Under the pieces are notes generated by a model. It saw only the letters and a program-made list of their open reading frames with translations. It was not told where the DNA came from and did no database searches. A stretch of DNA of 64,000 nucleotides, taken from positions 2,980,001 through 3,044,000 of the forward strand of contig JAQFVV010000031.1 of NCBI GenBank assembly GCA_028023455.1, read 5' to 3'. Below, one piece after another: positions 31,270 through 42,592 of the stretch (positions are counted from its first letter, which is position 1; each line of letters opens with the position of its first letter). The stretch comes from Epiperipatus broadwayi. Its lineage: Eukaryota; Onychophora; Udeonychophora; Euonychophora; Peripatidae. The translations under genes and the position numbers were made by a program.

Positions 31270-32660
31270 CATCATCGATTATTCCATTATTAGATGCAAT
31301 GGCAGAGAGTGATGATGTCATTTAAAAATTGCCTCCAGAAGTTATAGCAGAACTGGTAGAATTGCACTGGAGAATTTTAAAAAAACCTTTGAGAGGTATT
31401 AGCAACTCAAATTACACATTAGTTTTATTGAGAAAAAAATCTGTTAAATATTTCAAACTAGATAAATCTATAATTATTTTTTTCTATTGACATAAGCAAT
31501 GTTACAACTATAATAGGTATTTCTGATTTTGGAGAACAAAATAAAAAAGCTTTTCATAACAGGCCAATATAAAAAGTGGCAAAACGACTTAAACTTGCTA
31601 CAAAAACAAAGCTACAAACATCACTCAGAAACATCATAGGTATTTCACCAATTCCTAAAAAAATAAATTAACTAATTTATTTTATCAAAATGTCATATTT
31701 CTATGATCAACCTAAAATGCATAAATACTCAAGTTCTATTGAGACATAGTGTTAATCCTAGAAATTCACCAAATCAAAATTTATCAAGATTTCATTTAAC
31801 ATGTTTTAATCTTTTGATATATACTGTACAATATTTTGTCAGAGATTCTAAGCTCTTTGTAAGGCTAATCAAGAATGTGAAAATAACTGACATTTTAAGA
31901 TTGGTGTGAAAAGTTTATTCTCAAATGTATCCATTTAAAAGCCACTGTCTTTGTAAAAAAAAAAAAAGACTAAAAAAGAAAACAGCCTAAAAAAGAGAAA
32001 AAATTTTTCTGATGATAATATAATGAAATTTTTAACATTCTGTATAACAACTGCATACTTTCAATACAACACAGAATTCTTCCAGCAAATTAAGATAGGT
32101 TTACCACTTTCACATTTTATGAGAAACTTTTACATGAAAAAATTTCAAACAACAGTTATACAAACTACTTCACCTTTTTAAAATTTTGACTACTATACTC
32201 ATGATAAATTCATCGTATGAATATTATGATAAAGCACTATTAAAAACATTCTGAGTAGTCAGCCATTTAACGGAATTAGAACAAAAATTGCATTCTTAGT
32301 TGTTCTTGAAACAAGATTATCTCATAAGAAAATTAAAATCGCTGTTTATAGAAAATACCCCTGCATACAAAAATTTATTAGCTTACATTTTCAATCATGA
32401 AGAAATACATAAAAAATAGAATTATACAATCATTATCAAATAAAGGAGTAAAAACTTGTTTCGAAGTCAGTGGCTAAAAAAAAGTTCACATCGAATAAGC
32501 TTTCATGAAAAATGATTCTTTGTCAGCTAATATTAAAAATATCTTAAATAGTCAATAAAAAGCAACATTAAAAGAAATACAATGAAAAAGTACTAAAATG
32601 CATTTATACATATCAAAGATTTTATACAAACTAAACTTAAACTTAACATTTTGAAAGCAA
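31270..32660 (+). pseudogene. Penelope-like retroelement reverse transcriptase relic
   Basis: Broken frames carry Penelope-type RT blocks in order. The fingers region has SVNPRNSPN and SRF, then FVRLIKNVKITD (inside 31703-31909), followed by a VKSLFSNV remnant of the first catalytic block near 31905. YFQYNTEFFQQI is at about 32057-32095, directly before a decayed GLPLS (the usual GLPMGSPLSP). MRNFYMKKF follows near 32120. The downstream AVYRKYPCIQKFIS at 32341-32382 matches the VYRKPT region typical of these elements. Stops and frameshifts are frequent and the YxDD box is destroyed. I could not find a GIY-YIG nuclease domain. Terminal-repeat limits are not visible. Confidence 0.78.
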
Positions 32661-33820
32661 GAATTAGTTCTATGAATGTAAATGTGGAAGGAAATATATT
32701 AGTAACACTAGTTGCTTAATTAAAAAATAATTAAAATAACAAAATTAATGTTAATAAAAGAAAATATAGCTACATTTAAAGTATCAGACCATATATATAC
32801 AATGAAAATAAGGTTAATTGGAAATTACAAGAATGTTGGGCAGAAAAAAAAAAGTAAAAAGAAACCACTTACATTACCATGGAAAATGACCCTTATAATC
32901 GATAATGTTTCAAATCTCTTGTTAATCTTGCCTTTAGAAAAAGAAGAAATCTGAAGGATTCTTATTTATAAACATATATATAAATTTTACTAACTAACCT
33001 AGCAAGTTAAAGTATGACCTTAAATTTTATATTTAGTAAATTTAAAAGACCATTGGTTTAGTGCTAAACTGACAATTAAGACATCAATGTCTAAAGAAGA
33101 GAGGAGGAGAATATCATTTAAAAACAGTATATTCTGAACTAATCTCTGTATTATTACTAACAGTTAAATATGTTTGGAAAAATTTAAATATAGTTTGAAT
33201 TAAAAAAAGTTAACTAATTAGATAATGGAAGTAGGCCAACATATGATTGCATACATGTATTAAGATAAACTGATGTACACTAATTCCTTAAATAAAAAAA
33301 TATTAATTTTACTATTTGAATTACTTGCATTGATACAGTTACCATATATGATGCAAATACAGTTCTTGATAATAAACTTTTTTTATTTGTTATTCATTAT
33401 AAAATAATGTTTTTAAAAACAGCAAAACTAATCATGATTTACTACTAACAACAAATCTCTTATTGAATCTTGTCAGCAGTTGTTGTTCTGCCAAATTTAA
33501 ACTATTTTTTACTTATTTTAATACTTTTTATATATCTCTCTCTTGCTGTTAGTGATCCAAAGACCACAAAGTTTATAATAATCATAACAACAATAATAAT
33601 ACTAACAATAATAATCTCATAATAAGCAGTTCACTGGAAAGTAACAAGGGGGTGGTGTCCAGCTCCAGTTTCTTCATTTTCACAGTGTATCAGGAGACTA
33701 GTTTGGCAGGATGGCTCTTACCTGTGTGGTGTTTTTGGCTTTTTCATTTAGTGCTGATTTTTACATTAAAAAGTTTTTGAGTAAATTGATTTATATGGCT
33801 GCTATTTTGGGGACTACATG
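32661..33820. other. AT-rich stretch with no recognisable gene
   Basis: A Lys-rich open frame at 32748-32954 may be the far 3' part of the Penelope-like relic, but no motif supports it. The rest has no coding or RNA signal that I can see. Confidence 0.4.
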
Positions 33821-34010
33821 ACATCAAAACTTTCACATGACCAGGTGTTTCCCCACTGATATCACCAGTTTTTAAGGTGAAAGTAAAAAAAATCTAAAAA
33901 AACATGCCACAATGACATCAAAACTTTCACATGACCAGGTGTTTCCCCACTAATATTACCAGTTTTCAAGGTGAAAGTAAAAAAAATCTAAAAAAAACAT
34001 GCCACAATTG
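33821..34010 (+). repeat. 94-bp tandem repeat, two copies
   Basis: Two adjacent copies start at 33821 and 33915 with ACATCAAAACTTTCACATGA. Later in each copy is a GGTGAAAGTAAAAAAAATC block. They lie just 5' of the LINE ORF1 relic and look like 5' untranslated repeats of that element. Confidence 0.85.
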
Positions 34011-34019
34011 CTTAGCAAC

Positions 34020-36310
34020 AATCCACCTCTTCAGTTCAAAGTACCAAAGTATAAATCCCCAATAACAAAATGATGTCATTTTAATTTCTCCAATCAAGAG
34101 CTTCTCAGTTCAAAGATCAAATCTTAGTTGTAAAAGTGTTAAAATCTCCACCAGCAAAAATGATAATATTCCAATTGCTCTAATCACCACTTCTTCAGTT
34201 CAGGGCTCAAATCCAAAACAAACATATGCAAATGTCAGTGGCAACAATTTTCAAATATCTAACAAAAAACTGGCACTATTTAAATCCTCCAAAGCCAATT
34301 CCATGTTTTCACATTTCTACATCTAATGATATCAAATGCACAAGAGGCTCAGTCCTGTTTTTATGGTCTAGTCACAATAAATAATTGATTTAATAGAATC
34401 TCCAGGGGACTACTCAATGTTAGCAACCACCAATTTCAATCTACCCCTCTACAAGTTTCCCCAGCAACTTATCTACGAGAACAACACAATGCAATGCACA
34501 TGGTATTAGATACAATGAGTTGCATCACTGACCACCCAAATCCAAGGCACATTGCAATCGAGTTTTATCAGGCCATTCAAAGGGAACACTTCAAAACATA
34601 TTAAAACACTTGACAATTCTGCATTAATATTAATTGATCCAAATCATCACAACTGTACCACTGTGGTGTTAAAACATCTATTTCAGATATACCCCACAAG
34701 ATTTCCAGTGAATGATGCAGCCTCTTGGGAAAATCATCTCTAATCAATTATTCTCAAAGACATACCCACACATAATAACAGCTATGAATTCAAATTTCAG
34801 TTGCACCCAGATATTGACTCAAACATAATCCCTACACAAATACTTTACTGGGAAGCAATGTTGTGCCTATATATCTGTGCATTAAAACAACATGGCTAAC
34901 TACTGTGGACATTGGGGTCATCTTGCCTCTCAGTGCTACAATGCACAGGCCACACCTTTATCACCAACCACCTTCCAGACAGATTTTCAAACAACTCATG
35001 ACCAAGCAACATTTCATCACTTCTTGGTTAATTAGACAATCTGACTACCCAATACTCTCCCAATAGCCCCACATCCATCCCCAAATCCAGAATACAAACC
35101 ATTCCCTTTCCATACATACAGTCAACTTTACTCTCAGAATCTAACTAACCTGACACATCTAGTTCATCAATAATACCAAGCACTGACACCACCACCCAAC
35201 CTTTTCCTGAAACACTTTTGCAAATAAACATAGTGCAAGACCAATATATGATAAAAATAAAATCTTAAGAAAATCATGGAATCATTGCTCCATGCCCACC
35301 ACCCACTCTCAATAAAACCAAAAGAAAACCTGGATGACCTGAAAAAAATCACCAGCTGAAAAAATAAAAAAATCACCAATATTGGCTACATTTCACTATT
35401 ACTGAACTGTCTGGCTACTTCCACATGCCTGTAGAAAGTATCTTAATGTACTAACTCCCAAAAAGTTTACTCATCATACTCAAAACAACTACAACATATA
35501 ATTTCATTATAACCTTCCTTCCTCCAATTCAACTAACCAGTCACTTCCAGTCATATCCAATTATCAAACAATTGCTCTCACAGAAAGTCCATATTAGAAA
35601 CCTCTAACACCACCCTGTACCTCCCCCTTCACTCACTCCCCTCTCTAATTTTCTATACACTCCATGAAAGCTAAAATAACATCACTTAATGTCTATGTGG
35701 ATTCAATTCACCAACAAAATTATACCAACTACCAAGGTGAATTGCCATAATCCTACCACATATCTTAGAATTGCTAGAAACAAAAATTTATAAAAAGATC
35801 TCAGGTTGAGCCTACCCCCCAGACATGATTTCTTTCTGTACTTCCTTCAGGCTATCAGCAGGCAATGGGCTTTTTATCATCTCTGAATGCCCATTCACAC
35901 TGTTCAAAATATTATACACTGACACCCACCTTTTAAATACCACATTTCACCACAATAGAGCAGCATTAAATATATTCTAGTCTATATTGTCTATATTCCT
36001 ACCAGTTCTACAATCATCATATATATCATCCAAACCCTCAATATGACTACTTACATTCTGTCCTCACCCAACAATTCTAATGGGTGACTTGAATCTAGAT
36101 TACCCAATCTTTACTAATAAATGGCTATATCTCCTAAACTTTTCATGCATGATTGAGTGGGCTACCATCAATGATAAGATTTTTTTGTTTCTCAGCATCT
36201 TCAAAACAATAGGCCAGAACCAAAGAAAGCCTCCCAAACACACTAATCAAACTCAAATGAATTTTTACTCTAAAGGTATGAAATGCATTGTTAGTAAATA
36301 ACAGAAAATT
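34020..36310 (+). pseudogene. Decayed LINE: ORF1 zinc knuckle plus endonuclease
   Basis: The base composition changes to C-rich on this strand. ORF1-like fragments include RHIAIEFYQAIQREH near 34540. They lead to a zinc knuckle, YCGHWGHLASQC (34901-34933), whose first Cys is lost. Proline/Thr/Ser-rich linkers follow. From about 35780 to 36200 fragments fit an AP-type endonuclease: FIISECPFTLFKI near 35870 and the catalytic-site motif MGDLNLDYP at 36080-36106. The order ORF1 then endonuclease is that of a non-LTR retrotransposon. The reverse transcriptase is absent; the match stops at a (TA)n tract at 36338. Many stops make it dead. The LINE clade cannot be given from this alone. Confidence 0.78.
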
Positions 36311-36334
36311 AATAGAAATATAAATGGAATCTCC

Positions 36335-36337
<3 letters not shown>

Positions 36338-36415
<78 letters not shown>
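36338..36415. repeat. (TA)n microsatellite
   Basis: A TA run of about 39 units that ends the LINE relic. The Ile-Tyr open frame across it is an artefact. Confidence 0.97.
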
Positions 36416-36416
<1 letters not shown>

Positions 36417-37238
36417 AAAATTTGTACACACATTGTATTTAATCTTTTTTCATGTACACTATAGTTGAAATATATGTAATTATGTCAATTCAATGTTCTC
36501 TAAATAATCCATTGCTTCTTCCCCATTCAGAAATGTAACCCCTTTTCTGACCCATGTAGTACTATACATTAAAACTGCATGAAAATAGAACAATCACTTA
36601 TGTAAGCATATGTATGACATCAGAAATCATGTAAAATCATTTTGGTCTTCATAAAGTTCCTTTGAAGCATAATAATAATAAAAGTATGCCAGCACATATA
36701 GTTATTATAATTAATAATAATGACAAAGATGATGATGATGATGCCTCTATTCTTAGTCATTTTAGCAAACTTCAATGTCTAATTCTCATAATACTTACTG
36801 ACAAGCTCCCATAAACATCTGGTTACTTCACATTTCTTAATCAGTACAAAGTATACACATTCAAATATTTCTACACTCTGCTGGTAAATACATCTACTGG
36901 TAAATACACACTTTGCTATACCCCAACACTCTTTCTGCTCTAACCCCCCCCCCCAAGTTAGTGATCAACAATAAACAACTATTATGAAAATTCTGGAGAT
37001 GGACACTTGAGCTAAAATTATTTGATTTTCCAATCCAATTTAACCTGCATGACTTACCTATCTCTTACTTTATCAGATATCAGCAGTTGTACAAATGCAT
37101 TGATTCATTCTGTGAATTGTCCCATGCAGCTAAAGAAACACAGCAAAATATTTTCTACTTGTTTCAAACCTTAAACAAAATTTATGATCTCATCTTAAAT
37201 ACATATAAGCAACCAAAATTCTCAATTCAGTAAATAAG
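36416..37238. other. Unassigned stretch with one open segment
   Basis: Most of it is featureless AT-rich DNA. The segment 36988-37233 is open for 81 codons on the plus strand without an ATG start and encodes a peptide with FDFPIQFNLHDLPISYF. I cannot assign it. It could be a LINE fragment or chance. Confidence 0.35.
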
Positions 37239-37408
37239 TTTTAAGTCAATAAACATCACATGATCATCCTTTCTTATGCTTGCATATAATGTTATTAAAA
37301 AAGGCAAAAACTCGCTATATGTATTGCCACTCACTGCAAGCTAGAGTAATCAATGGATGCTAGAAGGCTTGTGCATAAAATCCCCATCTAGTGCCTACTC
37401 ATCCAATA

Positions 37409-37450
37409 TTCCCAGACTAGTTTCTGGCTTGTGGCCTTTGTCAGTGAGAA
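37409..37450 (-). ncRNA. Degenerate hammerhead motif, minus strand
   Basis: On the minus strand, TTCTCA pairs with TGGGAA as stem I, and the cleavage base is C (37415). GGC-CACAA-GCC forms stem II, GAAA is present, and AC-TA-GT closes stem III. The core reads CTGACAA, so the essential G is changed to A. It is predicted dead. Confidence 0.5.
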
Positions 37451-37669
37451 GCCTTGGATCTGTGAGCATTGCACCTAGATCTTAGGATCTAATGCAACCC
37501 TCCAGAAGCCACCTTTTATCTCTACTTAACTATAAAATTATGAGTCTTAAATTGAAAACACCTTAATATTTTCAATCTAAGCTCATCAGCTTTATAGTCA
37601 TATAGATCTGAACTCAGTTCACTATCCATACATTTTGGTGTAACCATAGCCACTACTATCCTATTATTC

Positions 37670-37711
37670 TCTTCACTGATGAAGGCTATAAGCCAGAAAC
37701 TAGTTTGGGGA
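37670..37711 (+). ncRNA. Degenerate hammerhead ribozyme motif
   Basis: Stem I is TCTTCA (37670-37675) with TGGGGA (37706-37711), six pairs including two G-U. The core CTGATGA (37676-37682) is intact. Stem II is GGC-TATAA-GCC, flanked by an A-A pair where the family has G-C. GAAA is at 37696-37699. A minimal AC-TA-GT stem III follows, and the cleavage base is U. The A-A pair and the U make activity doubtful. Confidence 0.55.
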
Positions 37712-37815
37712 TATTGGATGAGTAGGCACTAGATGGGGATTTTATGCAGAAGCCTTCTGACATCCATTGATTACTCTAGCTTACAGTGAATGGTAATATA
37801 TATAGTGCATTTTTG

Positions 37816-39189
37816 CCTGTTCTAATAAATAACAAGTTCATATCAAAAGTCAACCACACCTATAGCTTGGGCTAATACATTCATACTATTTACATTTTGG
37901 TGTGCTCAGGGTACATTTATTCTAGGAAATAATATCAGACAACACTCATCAACATTTATAAACAAACTTAAGTGATTTAAGGATAAGAAATCCCAGAATT
38001 GCTTCTCTTGTTCCTTCTCAAGCATCCAGCAAGCCTCTAATTTAAAACAGTACAAACAACTGCTCAGCAGTTAGTGTTGTCAGTTTTTATTTATTGAACT
38101 ATGCTCTAGTAACCTGAAGGCAGAACTTGGGTTTTTTCAGATATATTAATAATTTAAAAACTTTGATACTTAAATATAGATTACAAATGATTGATGTAAC
38201 CCTTGCAATCAAACCTGTGTAATTTTTGTAAACAAAATTTAATAGAATTATTGTTGTTGAAACATCATCATCATCATCATCATCATCATAATAATAATAA
38301 TAATAATAGTTGTAAAAGTAGTAGTAGTTGTTGTTATTGTTATAGTAATAGTAGTAGTATACAACCCAGCTTTTAAGTAATGCACGTCAGAATACATTTA
38401 ATTAATGCATGTCAGAGTACATTTAATTATTTAAAAATACATTTAGTCATTAATAAGTACCAAAATTGATTTTAGTTACTTAATAACTTAAAAAGTTTAT
38501 TTATTATTTAAAATTAATATCAAAATTATAATATACCAGATATTTTATATATTTTATTACATTACATTAAAACGATGATTTCTTTTATATGCATAATAAA
38601 AATATTTAGAATGTATGATGCAATGCAGGCCATTTATAATACAATTGGCAATTAAACTTGAATATTAAAAACGTTAAGGTTTGCAAATCGTGATGCGAAG
38701 TCAAATAAAATAAAAAGCTAAATGTTACCATTTTCTTTAATATCTTATTATTCAATGATAAATTATTTGCATCGATTGACAACTGATTTCAAAAAGTTCT
38801 TGTATGTTTTACAAATGGCTTTTTACTTCATCTTACATTGTGTATATATTTAATAATTAATAACTTTACTTATTTTTACGAAGTCATATGACTTTCGAGC
38901 ATCCAAAAGGACTAGTTAAACACAACAATTATATTTGATTGATTGAAATAACTTTTTTCTTTTTTTAATTTACTCAGTTGAGAATCGATTCTTGCCACAA
39001 GATACGTAATCATTGTGTTAAACTCATTAGGACATTTATTCATTTTCTGAAATTTAAAAAAAAAGAAGCATTCCTAAACATTATTGATTAGAAAATTTTA
39101 TTATGCAAATGTAATTGTACAATTGATATATAAGCTGAATGATAATATAATTAGTATAATTATTATTATCTAAGAATACAAACAAGGCC
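37816..39189. other. AT-rich DNA downstream of the DUR3 gene
   Basis: I recognise no gene. It contains the (TCA)n(TAA)n microsatellite at 38263-38309 and scattered (TAG)n triplets to about 38358. Confidence 0.5.
38263..38309. repeat. (TCA)n(TAA)n microsatellite
   Basis: About 8 TCA units followed by about 7 TAA units. Confidence 0.93.
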
Positions 39190-39195
39190 TTTATT
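39190..39195 (-). terminator. Possible polyadenylation signal of DUR3
   Basis: AATAAA on the minus strand, about 180 nt past the DUR3 stop codon. AATAAA is common by chance in DNA this AT-rich, so this is only a candidate. Confidence 0.35.
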
Positions 39196-39370
39196 TTAAT
39201 ACGACCTCCATAAATACTACTTATTTGAACACACATTTTAAAACAACTTAGTGCTTTTCGTAACAAACAGTTAATCCATGTTAATGTGCTCTGACTTTTT
39301 AAAACAAATCATTTCATTTAATCATGTGAAATACCATTCCAATAAATTAATTAATGTCGTCTCTACACAG

Positions 39371-39740
39371 TCACGCCGCCGATAAGTTCATGTCTTTATT
39401 TGTTATTGGCTGAACTTGATTATTATCATGTAATGGACCTACTCTAGAATTATCTTTCATAACATTATATAAACCATGAATTTCACTTACAAAAGGAGTT
39501 ATTATCACAAACGCTCCAGCTAAAATAGCTGCTACTTGAGTTAAATGAATCCAGCCTTGAAAATTTTCGAAAGTAAATACTCCAAGACATGCAGCAACAC
39601 CTGGCCACACGATTATGATTAAGACTGGTAAAATGCTTCCAACAATGTAAGCAGTCCAAAACGAATTACTAAAACAGTTTTTAACATCTTGCAAAGTAGG
39701 GCGATTGTCTAATTTGTGTGCATTAGTTAATCCCAATTCT
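39371..39740 (-). CDS. DUR3: Urea/proton symporter DUR3-like, last coding exon
   Basis: This exon encodes the C-terminal 122 residues and a TGA stop at 39371-39373. The acceptor reads TTTATTGTAG just before 39740, and one base completes an Arg codon split by the intron. The peptide begins ELGLTNAHKLDNRPTLQDV and has two membrane segments: roughly FWTAYIVGSILPVLIIIVWP, with the following ACLGVF, and the WIHLTQVAAILAGAFVIITP segment. It ends in a polar tail of about 30 residues. The NRPTL loop and the WPG after the helix are characteristic of animal DUR3-like members of the sodium:solute symporter family, plasma-membrane carriers for urea and polyamines in other organisms. Substrate here is inferred from family only. 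The frame is intact and the base composition is higher in GC than its surroundings, so the gene is probably functional. Confidence 0.85.
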
Positions 39741-40900
39741 CTACAATAAAATAAGTTATAAGTATTAAAAATTATTACTAAATATATACATAAATAAAAA
39801 TAATTTATAAAATTTTTATAAATATAAGTTTGAACTTACTAAAACAATAAATTGTAATAAACTAAAGACTAATCTTTAGTTTATTACAATTTATAAACAG
39901 AGCGCTATATAAATAAATGCCTCATAAAACAATAAATTGTGAATATAAAAAATTATGGAAAATTAATATATATAAATGGGCTTTTAAATAATTCAGTCTC
40001 TAGCAAAGCTTCTCCAATAGTTCTCCAAAAAAAATAAAAAACATTGTAAGAAAAGATTCACAAAACTGACAAAAGTAGAATGAATAATTTTTTTAAAATA
40101 TTCTATATAGGATTATTTTCTATGTGATGATTATCTAAAATAAAAATGTTAGAACTGTTTAGCCTCTGAAAAACATTTCAACTTTTATTTCACTAAATTT
40201 AAATCTTAGGCATAGAATAATTTCCCTAGCTTTTTTCATATAGGTTAAAATGCTAATCTAATTTTTCTTGATCATCAGATATATTTTAACTAATGGCAGC
40301 AAAATGATTACATTATCAAAATTTCTTTATGTACAAAATAAGCTTTTATATTATTGACTACTCAAAATAAGATACAGGCATTTAAAAATCTGGATTCATA
40401 TGCTGTTATCTCTTTATCAGTTGTATTTAAAAATACTTCAAACATTTTTATTTGTATTTCTAATCTGCAATCAATATTTTACTGATGAGGTAAGAATAAT
40501 AATTCTACTTAAAAATCAAATAAAATTTCAATATAATAATTTACAATTTGTTTAAGCACCCAAAATGCAGCAAAAAGCCACTGGTGAGTTACATTAAGTA
40601 ATATTACAAATTATTTTTATTAATAAAAAGACAAATTGAAATATTGGATTACAAAACCATAATTTCAGAGATTTCATCTATTCATAGGCTATTCTAAATT
40701 GTAATAGAGGTAACTAAAGTAAAAATTTAATAAGACTTATGCCTTATGCATTTAGAATAGATTTAGAATCAAGAGTTAAAGAATCTTGAATTGAAGATCA
40801 AAATAACACTCCTGGAGCTCAAATATCATGTGATCTCCTAAGTAACATTTGATTAGATTTTTAGAAAAGTAATTGGCAATATTATAACTAGTTTCATAAA

Positions 40901-41166
40901 AAGTCAATAAACATCACATGATCACCATTTCTTGGGCTTGCTTATAACTGTTATTAAAACAGGCAAAACTCTCTATACATATTGCCACTCAGTGCAAACC
41001 AGAGTAATCAATGGATGGCAGATGTGGATTTTATGCACAAGCCTTCTGGCATCCATTGATTATTCTGGCTTGCACTGAGTGGCAATACATATAATGAGTT
41101 TTGCCTGTTTTAATAACAGTTATAAGCAAGCATAAGAAATGGTGATCATGTGATGTTTATTGGCTT
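40901..41166. repeat. Foldback: 117-bp inverted arms, 32-bp loop
   Basis: The left arm 40901-41017 and right arm 41050-41166 are near-perfect reverse complements, starting AAGTCAATAAACATCACATG and ending at the ATCAATGGATG turn. The arms match the outer arms of the element at 37239-37815. A DNA or RNA hairpin of more than 100 bp could form. The hammerhead motif is missing from this copy. Confidence 0.88.
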
Positions 41167-41330
41167 AAAACCAATCCTGCATAATAGGGTGGCTATGGTT
41201 ATTAAAGAACCAAAGGCACCAAAATGTATAGATACTGAACTGGGTTCAGACCTATATAACTAAATAAGCTAATGAGCTTGGATTGAAAATATTATAGTGT
41301 TTTCAATTTAAGATCTTGCAAGTATTTTTT
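41167..41330 (-). repeat. Internal segment of the second hammerhead family
   Basis: It matches 37549-37665 in inverted orientation, including CTGAACTGGGTTCAGACC followed by TATATAACTAAATAAGC. It adjoins the foldback, so this locus is a rearranged or partial copy of the 37.2-37.8 kb element. Confidence 0.65.
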
Positions 41331-41598
41331 TTTTTTTACAAAAGTTTGCCTTTTGTTTTATTTCTAATTCTTAAAAATTCTTAAAGATAGAAGGGAAAAG
41401 AAAGTATAGTATAGAATTTTTTTGCAATTAGCACTATTGTTTAAACTTTGATAGTGAAGGTATTTTTATGCTATCTATTACGATCATCAGTTTGGAATGT
41501 TTCTGCAGGATTATAAATAACATTAAAAAAAACTATAAATTACGGAATTGTCTTTTGTTTTAAAAATTAATTAATCAGATTTTTGCTGAAGTTAGTGA

Positions 41599-41871
41599 CT
41601 GGGTTTTGATTCAGCTCGGACTCTTCGACAATTTAGAACCTGCAAAGTAAAATTAAATAAAAAAAATAAGTGTAAAGAATATGTTGAGTGGCTAGAGTTA
41701 TCAGAACTTTCCCCTTTGGGGAACTTCTCTTTCCGTTACCACCTGGAACTGCCATTAGAAATGCTAGCTGAGAAAATTGGATTAACATGGAAAGCTAGGA
41801 CAAACAATGACAAGCATAGAATGAAATACTTCTCCCTCAGGACCAATACACTGATCGATCAGGTTAACTAG
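41599..41871 (+). CDS. Unidentified 90-codon open segment in the DUR3 intron
   Basis: The frame is open from 41599 to a TAG at 41869-41871, in a patch clearly richer in GC than its surroundings. It has no ATG until codon 55 (41761). A possible splice acceptor, TTTGATTCAG, ends at 41614. The peptide is soluble and charged, with ECVEWL-type and FRYHLELPLEMLAEKIGL stretches and a basic WKARTNNDKHRMKYF stretch near the end. I do not recognise the family. It could be a terminal exon of a nested gene, a decayed transposon protein, or chance. It lies antisense to DUR3. Confidence 0.25.
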   Translation: MGFDSARTLRQFRTCKVKLNKKNKCKEYVEWLELSELSPLGNFSFRYHLELPLEMLAEKIGLTWKARTNNDKHRMKYFSLRTNTLIDQVN

Positions 41872-42552
41872 ACTTTTTTTTTTATTACAAGAAACATTCG
41901 CATGTTAATATATAAGATGTATAATGACGTAATAGAATTTTGAACCACTTCAAGCAGATATAAGTTTCAACAATAGAAAGTTTTTTTTTATAACTTAAAT
42001 TAACCAGCATTATATATATATATATGTTTTATTTTATTAATTAACTTTACTTTTCTTACCTATAATTATTATACTAGTAGGGTGTATTTACATAAAATTG
42101 TATACTCAATTGAAGGGAATAGGCATAGGATTTAACATTTGCAAGAGAGGGTTTGAACATTGCTAACAAGCATGCTCTTATAGTAAGTCATCTTTGAATT
42201 TACTTATATTATCTATATATCATAATTATTGTTCATTTTCTATACATTTGGAAAAGTACAGTGCATGGTGCATGTTTCTTCGAGAATGATTTGTTAAATT
42301 TGGATTAGCAAGAAATAGATCAGGATGGTTTGATTAAATAAATATGAGGGGAGGGAATAAGAAGAAAGAAGGAAAGATAGTGTAATAAATATTTCTACAT
42401 TGATCAAATGTCTGTTTGATTTTATTTAACTAGTTAAGTATGATATTCATCTTATAGAATTTAAGTCCGATTTAAAATTATTTTATAAATTACATTTAGT
42501 GATTGCCGTTCATAAATAAATAATCAACCATAATTGTGGAAACAATTTGGTT

Positions 42553-42592
42553 CCAAGCAAGGAATGCTTGGTGGCGCCTTCGAATGGCCACC
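42553..42592. other. GC-rich double hairpin
   Basis: CCAAGCA (42553-42559) pairs with TGCTTGG (42565-42571). The overlapping GGTGGC (42570-42575) pairs with GCCACC (42587-42592). This is unusual in such AT-rich DNA. The function is unknown; it may be the trace of a repeat. Confidence 0.4.

Larger units (their letters stand above)
37239..37815. mobile_element. Second hammerhead-like inverted repeat family
   Basis: The outer arms are inverted copies (about 37241-37430 and 37655-37815). They share ATCAATGGATG, GGCTTGTGCATAAAATCC and CACTAGATGGGGATTTTATG blocks. Each arm carries a hammerhead-like motif. Read outward, the element has the same block order as the 414-bp family: CTGAACT..TCAGA..ATATA..CTA, then about 150-200 bp, then the hammerhead. 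It is therefore a diverged relative, in the same minus-then-plus arrangement. Confidence 0.65.

Noticed and set aside
32010-32036. CTGATGA followed by GAAA as a hammerhead
   Set aside because: Stem I and stem II do not pair, and it falls within the Penelope-like RT coding relic.
36143-36433. Minus-strand open frame with Ile-Tyr repeat
   Set aside because: It crosses the (TA)n tract at 36338-36415 and lies antisense to the LINE endonuclease relic.
40479-40500. CTGATGAGG as a further hammerhead
   Set aside because: No GAAA or paired stems follow at the right distance.
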